From positions 124,001-188,000 of the forward strand of contig NZ_QEOL01000010.1 in assembly GCF_003096715.1 (NCBI RefSeq): a stretch of DNA of 64,000 bases, read 5' to 3'. The notes beneath the pieces are model-generated. The model ran no database searches and was not told the origin of the DNA. It worked only from the letters and a program-made list of their open reading frames with translations. Positions 59,512 to 64,000 of this stretch are shown here, one piece after another. The position numbers and the translations under genes were made by a program. How positions within the stretch are numbered: position 1 is the first letter of the stretch; the number at the start of each line of letters is the position of its first letter. This stretch comes from Paraburkholderia silvatlantica (GTDB lineage: Bacteria; Pseudomonadota; Gammaproteobacteria; Burkholderiales; Burkholderiaceae).

Positions 59512-59624
59512 CTAGCCGTCTTTGCCCGCCGTTCAGCGCAGGCAACAGTTCCGCATGCGCCGCATGCCGCGGCGCTTCAGTCCATCTGCGCCCGCACCTT
59601 TCCCGCCGTGCCACGCGCGCCGCG

Positions 59625-60035
59625 TCACAGCGACTGGCGCGCGTCGATCGCGTCGCTCAGCAGCGTCACCAGATCTTCCGGCCGGGCCGGCTTGGTCATG
59701 AAGTGCTGGAAGCCCTCGCCGATGCTGCGCAAACGCCAGCTTTCGTCGGTATGGCCCGTGAGCGCGACCGCAACGGTCGGGGCGTGATCGCCGCGAATTT
59801 CGTAGTCGCGCAGACGCTGGATCAGGTAGAAGCCGTCCATGGCCGGCAGGTCGAGATCGCAGACCACGGCGTCGGGGTGCAGGCTCAGGGCCGCTTCGAC
59901 GCCCGTTTCGGCGTCTTCGACCGCCACGACATGCGCACCCTCCGCCTCGAGCAGCGAAGTCAGTGACGCCCGGCTGTGCGGGTCGTCTTCGACCAGGACG
60001 ATGGTCGTCCGGTCGAGCTTGTGTACTGCATTCAT
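59625..60035 (-). CDS. Single-domain response regulator
   Basis: A 136-residue receiver domain with no output domain (CheY-like or Spo0F-like). The acidic pocket is E16, D17, D18 in VEDDPHS, the phospho-acceptor is D60 in VVCDLDLPAMDG, Thr is in ALTGHTDE and Lys in FMTKPARPEDL. It would carry a phosphoryl group between kinases or act on a partner protein. No kinase gene is adjacent. The sequence resembles receivers cut from hybrid kinases. Confidence 0.87.
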   Translation of the reverse strand: MNAVHKLDRTTIVLVEDDPHSRASLTSLLEAEGAHVVAVEDAETGVEAALSLHPDAVVCDLDLPAMDGFYLIQRLRDYEIRGDHAPTVAVALTGHTDESWRLRSIGEGFQHFMTKPARPEDLVTLLSDAIDARQSL

Positions 60036-60657
60036 TGTTTGCTTACATGCCTTTCTGTCTGTCAGGCCGAGTGCCGCAAGGCTACGAGCCCGGAGTCACG
60101 CCGGGCCCACGGCAACGCGGGCCGTCCTGATAGAGCAATCTTGATGCCGTCCGGTTCCTGCGTGCCGCGCGAGCGCTCATCCGCGCCGCGCACGATAGCC
60201 GCATCACAAGACAGCCCGATGACGGCCTCGCTCGTGCTTTGCCGCCCTGTTTTGCGCTCTGCTTCGGGCCCTGCCGCGAAGCGCCGAGGCCCTTGACTCT
60301 GCCGGTTTGTGCATAGGCTTCGAGTGCGCGCCGGCGCGCCAGTTCATGCTCGACGACAGGGGTGGCCCTGCAGCACCGGATTGAAGATGCGCAAGTACGG
60401 CGCGGCTTCCTCGCCTGCGGGCCGGGCGCGCGAGGAGCCAGGCCGAGCGCGTCGAGTTTCGATGCGTGTCGGGTAAGACCTGCTGGCAGCGATTGAAAAA
60501 TCAACAGAAGCAGGCCGCCGCCGCACGCAGCCTGCGCGAGCGCGGGAAGAAGCAGGAGAAGAACGCAGACCGGACCTCGACCGGGGAACATCCGCGCGGC
60601 ACAGCGCACGGACCGTGCCGCAAAGGTCACGGAGCGTACCACGGCGCAAGTCGGCCG
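60036..60657. other. Gap of about 620 bp without a recognisable gene
   Basis: I found no gene with family support here. The part near 60036 should contain the promoter of the single-domain regulator. A minus-strand frame at 60082-60642 starts with a hydrophobic stretch like a signal peptide (CVLLLLLPALAQAACGG), but the rest is low-complexity and lacks typical codon use; I leave it unannotated. Confidence 0.5.
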
Positions 60658-61386
60658 CTAATCGGTATCGATGCCGGTAGCGGCGCGTGCGTCGATGCGC
60701 TTTGGCCCCACGCCCTCGGTGATGAGCGCGACCGCATGGCGCGCGATCGCCTCGACCCCGACGTGAGGCTGCCGCGCATCGCCGCGCCACATCTGGCTGG
60801 TGGCGAGCGGGAGCAGCGTGAGACCCATCAGCGACTGGAACAGCAGCGAAGGCTCCAGCGCCGCGTTGAGCCGGCCCTCGCGCTGCCAGCGCGCAATTGC
60901 CATGTGAGCCTGTTCCTGGTGCTCGCGGCCGAGGCGCTCGAGCATGCGCTGGCGCAGCACGCCGCCCTCGCTGATGACGTCGCGCACCCACAGCGGCGGA
61001 AACCACGGATTGCGCTGCCCCAGCGCCACGAAGCGCTGCACCAGCGCGGTGAGCGCCGCCACGGGATCGTCGGGATGCTCCGCGAAGACGTCGCCAAGCG
61101 CCTCGCGCAGCGGCACGAAACGCTCGTCGATCAGCACGTCGATCAGCTGATCGCGCGTCCTGAAGTAGTAATGGACCATCGCGGGCGTCACGCCTGCCTC
61201 GCGGGCGATGGCGGCAAGCGAGGTGTCAAGGATGCCCCGGCGCGCAAACAACGCAAGTGCGGCTTCGATCAGACGCGCGCGCTGTTCCGCCCCGCCCACG
61301 CCGCCGCTCGGCCGGCCGGGACGACGTCCGGCGCCCCGGCCTGGCGTGCCGCCTGCGCTGTCGAGGGTGGATTCTGGCACTTTCAT
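60658..61386 (-). CDS. TetR-family transcriptional regulator
   Basis: A 242-residue TetR protein. The HTH is at about residues 35-80: ARLIEAALALFARRGILDTS, LAAIAREAGVTPAMVHYYFR and TRDQLIDVLIDE. The C-terminal ligand domain is helical and of the type seen in efflux-pump repressors (TetR_C_7-like). An N-terminal 30-residue Gly/Arg-rich tail precedes the HTH. The divergent neighbour, 88 bp away, is a DHA2 drug-efflux gene whose near-consensus promoter lies between them, so this gene is its likely repressor. Confidence 0.88.
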   Translation of the reverse strand: MKVPESTLDSAGGTPGRGAGRRPGRPSGGVGGAEQRARLIEAALALFARRGILDTSLAAIAREAGVTPAMVHYYFRTRDQLIDVLIDERFVPLREALGDVFAEHPDDPVAALTALVQRFVALGQRNPWFPPLWVRDVISEGGVLRQRMLERLGREHQEQAHMAIARWQREGRLNAALEPSLLFQSLMGLTLLPLATSQMWRGDARQPHVGVEAIARHAVALITEGVGPKRIDARAATGIDTD

Positions 61387-61415
61387 AGGCGTTTTATCGG
61401 GTAACGAAATGAATT

Positions 61416-61444
61416 TTGACCAACTGGAATAATTATCCTAATAT
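61416..61444 (+). promoter_or_regulatory. Sigma-70-type promoter of the DHA2 efflux gene
   Basis: TTGACC (61416-61421) and TAATAT (61439-61444) are separated by exactly 17 bp, in an A/T-rich intergenic region. A GAATTAATTAATTTC stretch just downstream is palindromic in its centre and could be a TetR site. Confidence 0.65.
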
Positions 61445-61459
61445 TAACCTCCGAATTAA

Positions 61460-63082
<1,623 letters not shown>

Positions 63083-63092
63083 GCGCGTTTCC

Positions 63093-63140
63093 CCTGCTGT
63101 TTCCCCTGCTGTTTTCCCTGCTGTTTTCCCTGCCGTTTCC
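63093..63140 (+). repeat. Four tandem 12 bp units (CCTGCTGTTTTC)
   Basis: CCTGCTGTTTCC, CCTGCTGTTTTC, CCTGCTGTTTTC and CCTGCCGTTTCC follow one another directly after the efflux gene stop. The unit is imperfect at two positions. It is intergenic, so it has no coding effect; slipped-strand change of copy number is likely between strains. Confidence 0.7.
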
Positions 63141-63257
63141 CCTCCGGCCGGCGGCTCCCCGCTGGCCGTTCCTGTGCCTCGCGAACTGGCGTCACCTCGG
63201 CCCGATGTGGCCAGTTCGGAATCTTTTCGCGCCACTATTACATTTTCCACACATTTA

Positions 63258-63275
63258 ATTACAGTTAGCTAAAAT
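63258..63275 (+). promoter_or_regulatory. Motif ATTACAnTTAGCTAAAAT, copy 2
   Basis: ATTACAGTTAGCTAAAAT lies 105 bp upstream of the KgtP-like permease gene, 17 of 18 bases equal to the site at 51509-51526. It is in an A/T-rich patch (CATTTAATTACAG) and ends in a -10-like TAAAAT. Confidence 0.5.
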
Positions 63276-63380
63276 CGCGGGCATCGCGCGCCGGGACCCG
63301 GCGGCACGCGTTGCAACTCCCACGACGGCTGCGCGACGGCCGCTCGCCACAAAACACACAAACCAGGAGAACACCCGCCC

Positions 63381-64000
63381 ATGGACGTCCAGATCGACCC
63401 AACCACGCTATCCGCGCAAGACACGAGGCGACGCGTATTCGCCATCGTCGGCGCCTCGTCGGGCAATCTCGTCGAGTGGTTCGACTTCTACATCTACTCG
63501 TTCTGCGCGCTCTATTTCGCGCCCGCGTTCTTCCCGAGCGGCAACACCACCACGCAGTTGCTCAACACCGCCGGCGTGTTCGCCGCAGGCTTCCTCATGC
63601 GGCCCATCGGCGGCTGGCTGTTCGGCCGCATCGCCGACCGCCATGGCCGGCGCAGCGCGATGATGATCTCGGTGCTCATGATGTGCGGCGGCTCGCTCGT
63701 GATCGCCATGCTGCCCACCTACGCGCAGATCGGCGCGTTCGCCCCGTTCCTGCTACTCGTCGCGCGGCTCTTCCAGGGGCTTTCGGTGGGCGGCGAATAC
63801 GGCACGAGCGCGACCTACATGAGCGAGGTCGCGCTCAAGGGCCGGCGCGGCTTCTTCGCGTCGTTCCAGTACGTCACGCTGATCGGCGGCCAGCTCTGCG
63901 CGCTCCTCGTGCTCGTGATCCTGCAGCAAACGCTGTCCACCGAAGAACTGAAGGCCTGGGGCTGGCGCATTCCGTTCGTGGTCGGCGCATGCGCCGCGCT
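63381..64000 (+). CDS. MHS-family permease (KgtP-like), N-terminal part
   Basis: The gene begins at ATG 63381 (CAGGAG upstream) and is cut by the window end after about 206 codons. The translation has the MHS signature: [57 protein letters not shown] as motif A, and [20 protein letters not shown]. Residues [15 protein letters not shown] follow. This is close to the alpha-ketoglutarate permease group. It would import a dicarboxylate with protons. About half of the expected 430 residues are present. Confidence 0.87.
   Translation, partial: MDVQIDPTTLSAQDTRRRVFAIVGASSGNLVEWFDFYIYSFCALYFAPAFFPSGNTTTQLLNTAGVFAAGFLMRPIGGWLFGRIADRHGRRSAMMISVLMMCGGSLVIAMLPTYAQIGAFAPFLLLVARLFQGLSVGGEYGTSATYMSEVALKGRRGFFASFQYVTLIGGQLCALLVLVILQQTLSTEELKAWGWRIPFVVGACAA

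Noticed and set aside
60082..60642. Minus-strand frame with a signal-peptide-like start
   Set aside because: The remainder is low-complexity Ala/Arg/Gly/Ser sequence without codon bias of this genome; no ribosome site could be picked.

Overview
The window looks like part of a large, catabolism-rich replicon of a Burkholderiaceae-type betaproteobacterium (Paraburkholderia, Caballeronia or Burkholderia). The evidence is high GC with strong third-position G/C bias, an anthranilate-dioxygenase cluster in the andR / andAcAdAb arrangement known from Burkholderia cepacia, a Burkholderiales-type trimeric porin, and many LysR, AraC, GntR and MFS genes. No rRNA, tRNA or CRISPR was seen.

Region by region. 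1-3 kb: three-component anthranilate dioxygenase (ferredoxin cut by the window edge, small and large oxygenase subunits) with a divergent AraC/XylS activator. 3-8.3 kb: a second AraC regulator and a HyuA/HyuB hydantoinase/oxoprolinase pair. 8.3-10.1 kb: a graveyard of mobile-element and gene remnants (IS66, IS5, LysR, NmrA-like), an array of six copies of a 15-18 bp motif, and copy A of a 194 bp direct repeat. 10.1-23.7 kb: a self-contained catabolic island. Its core is a heme-oxygenase-like diiron oxidase with a complete CADD-type ligand set, two small [2Fe-2S] ferredoxins, a ferredoxin/flavin reductase, a 112-residue protein of unknown family, aldehyde dehydrogenase, GlcG-like protein, ornithine-cyclodeaminase-like ketimine reductase, RidA-type deaminase, alpha/beta hydrolase, two transporters, a porin and a GntR regulator. 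GTATAC-centred sites lie in three of its intergenic regions. 23.7-25.1 kb: a decayed IS6 transposase, a decayed HTH gene and copy B of the 194 bp repeat.

25-38.3 kb: a long one-directional catabolic cluster (GntR regulator, two carboxymuconolactone-decarboxylase-family proteins, cupin, three paralogous 3-hydroxyisobutyrate-dehydrogenase-family enzymes, aldehyde dehydrogenase, NIPSNAP protein, MmgE/PrpD, SDR, AHL-lactonase-like metallohydrolase, two MFS permeases). 38.4-44 kb: LysR, then divergent acyl-CoA dehydrogenase, class III CoA transferase and MFS permease. 44-50.7 kb: globin-sensor/GAF/EAL phosphodiesterase, 2-hydroxyacid dehydrogenase, AraC with divergent zinc alcohol dehydrogenase, and LysR. 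50.7-55 kb: C39-like peptidase, BetR-receiver regulator, a 28 bp perfect palindrome, hybrid histidine kinase and a SUOX-fold exported protein. 55-64 kb: phosphoribosyltransferase-HAD fusion, NERD-helicase, GST, Fur-family regulator, single-domain response regulator, TetR with divergent DHA2 efflux pump, and a KgtP-like permease cut by the window end.

The best candidate for an undescribed system is the diiron-oxidase island at 10.1-23.7 kb. I read it as a complete uptake, oxygenation, imine/aldehyde processing and regulation module for an unidentified, probably nitrogen-containing, substrate. It is bracketed by decayed mobile DNA and by the two direct-repeat copies. The substrate and the role of the oxidase are inference; the gene families and DNA repeats are seen in the sequence.
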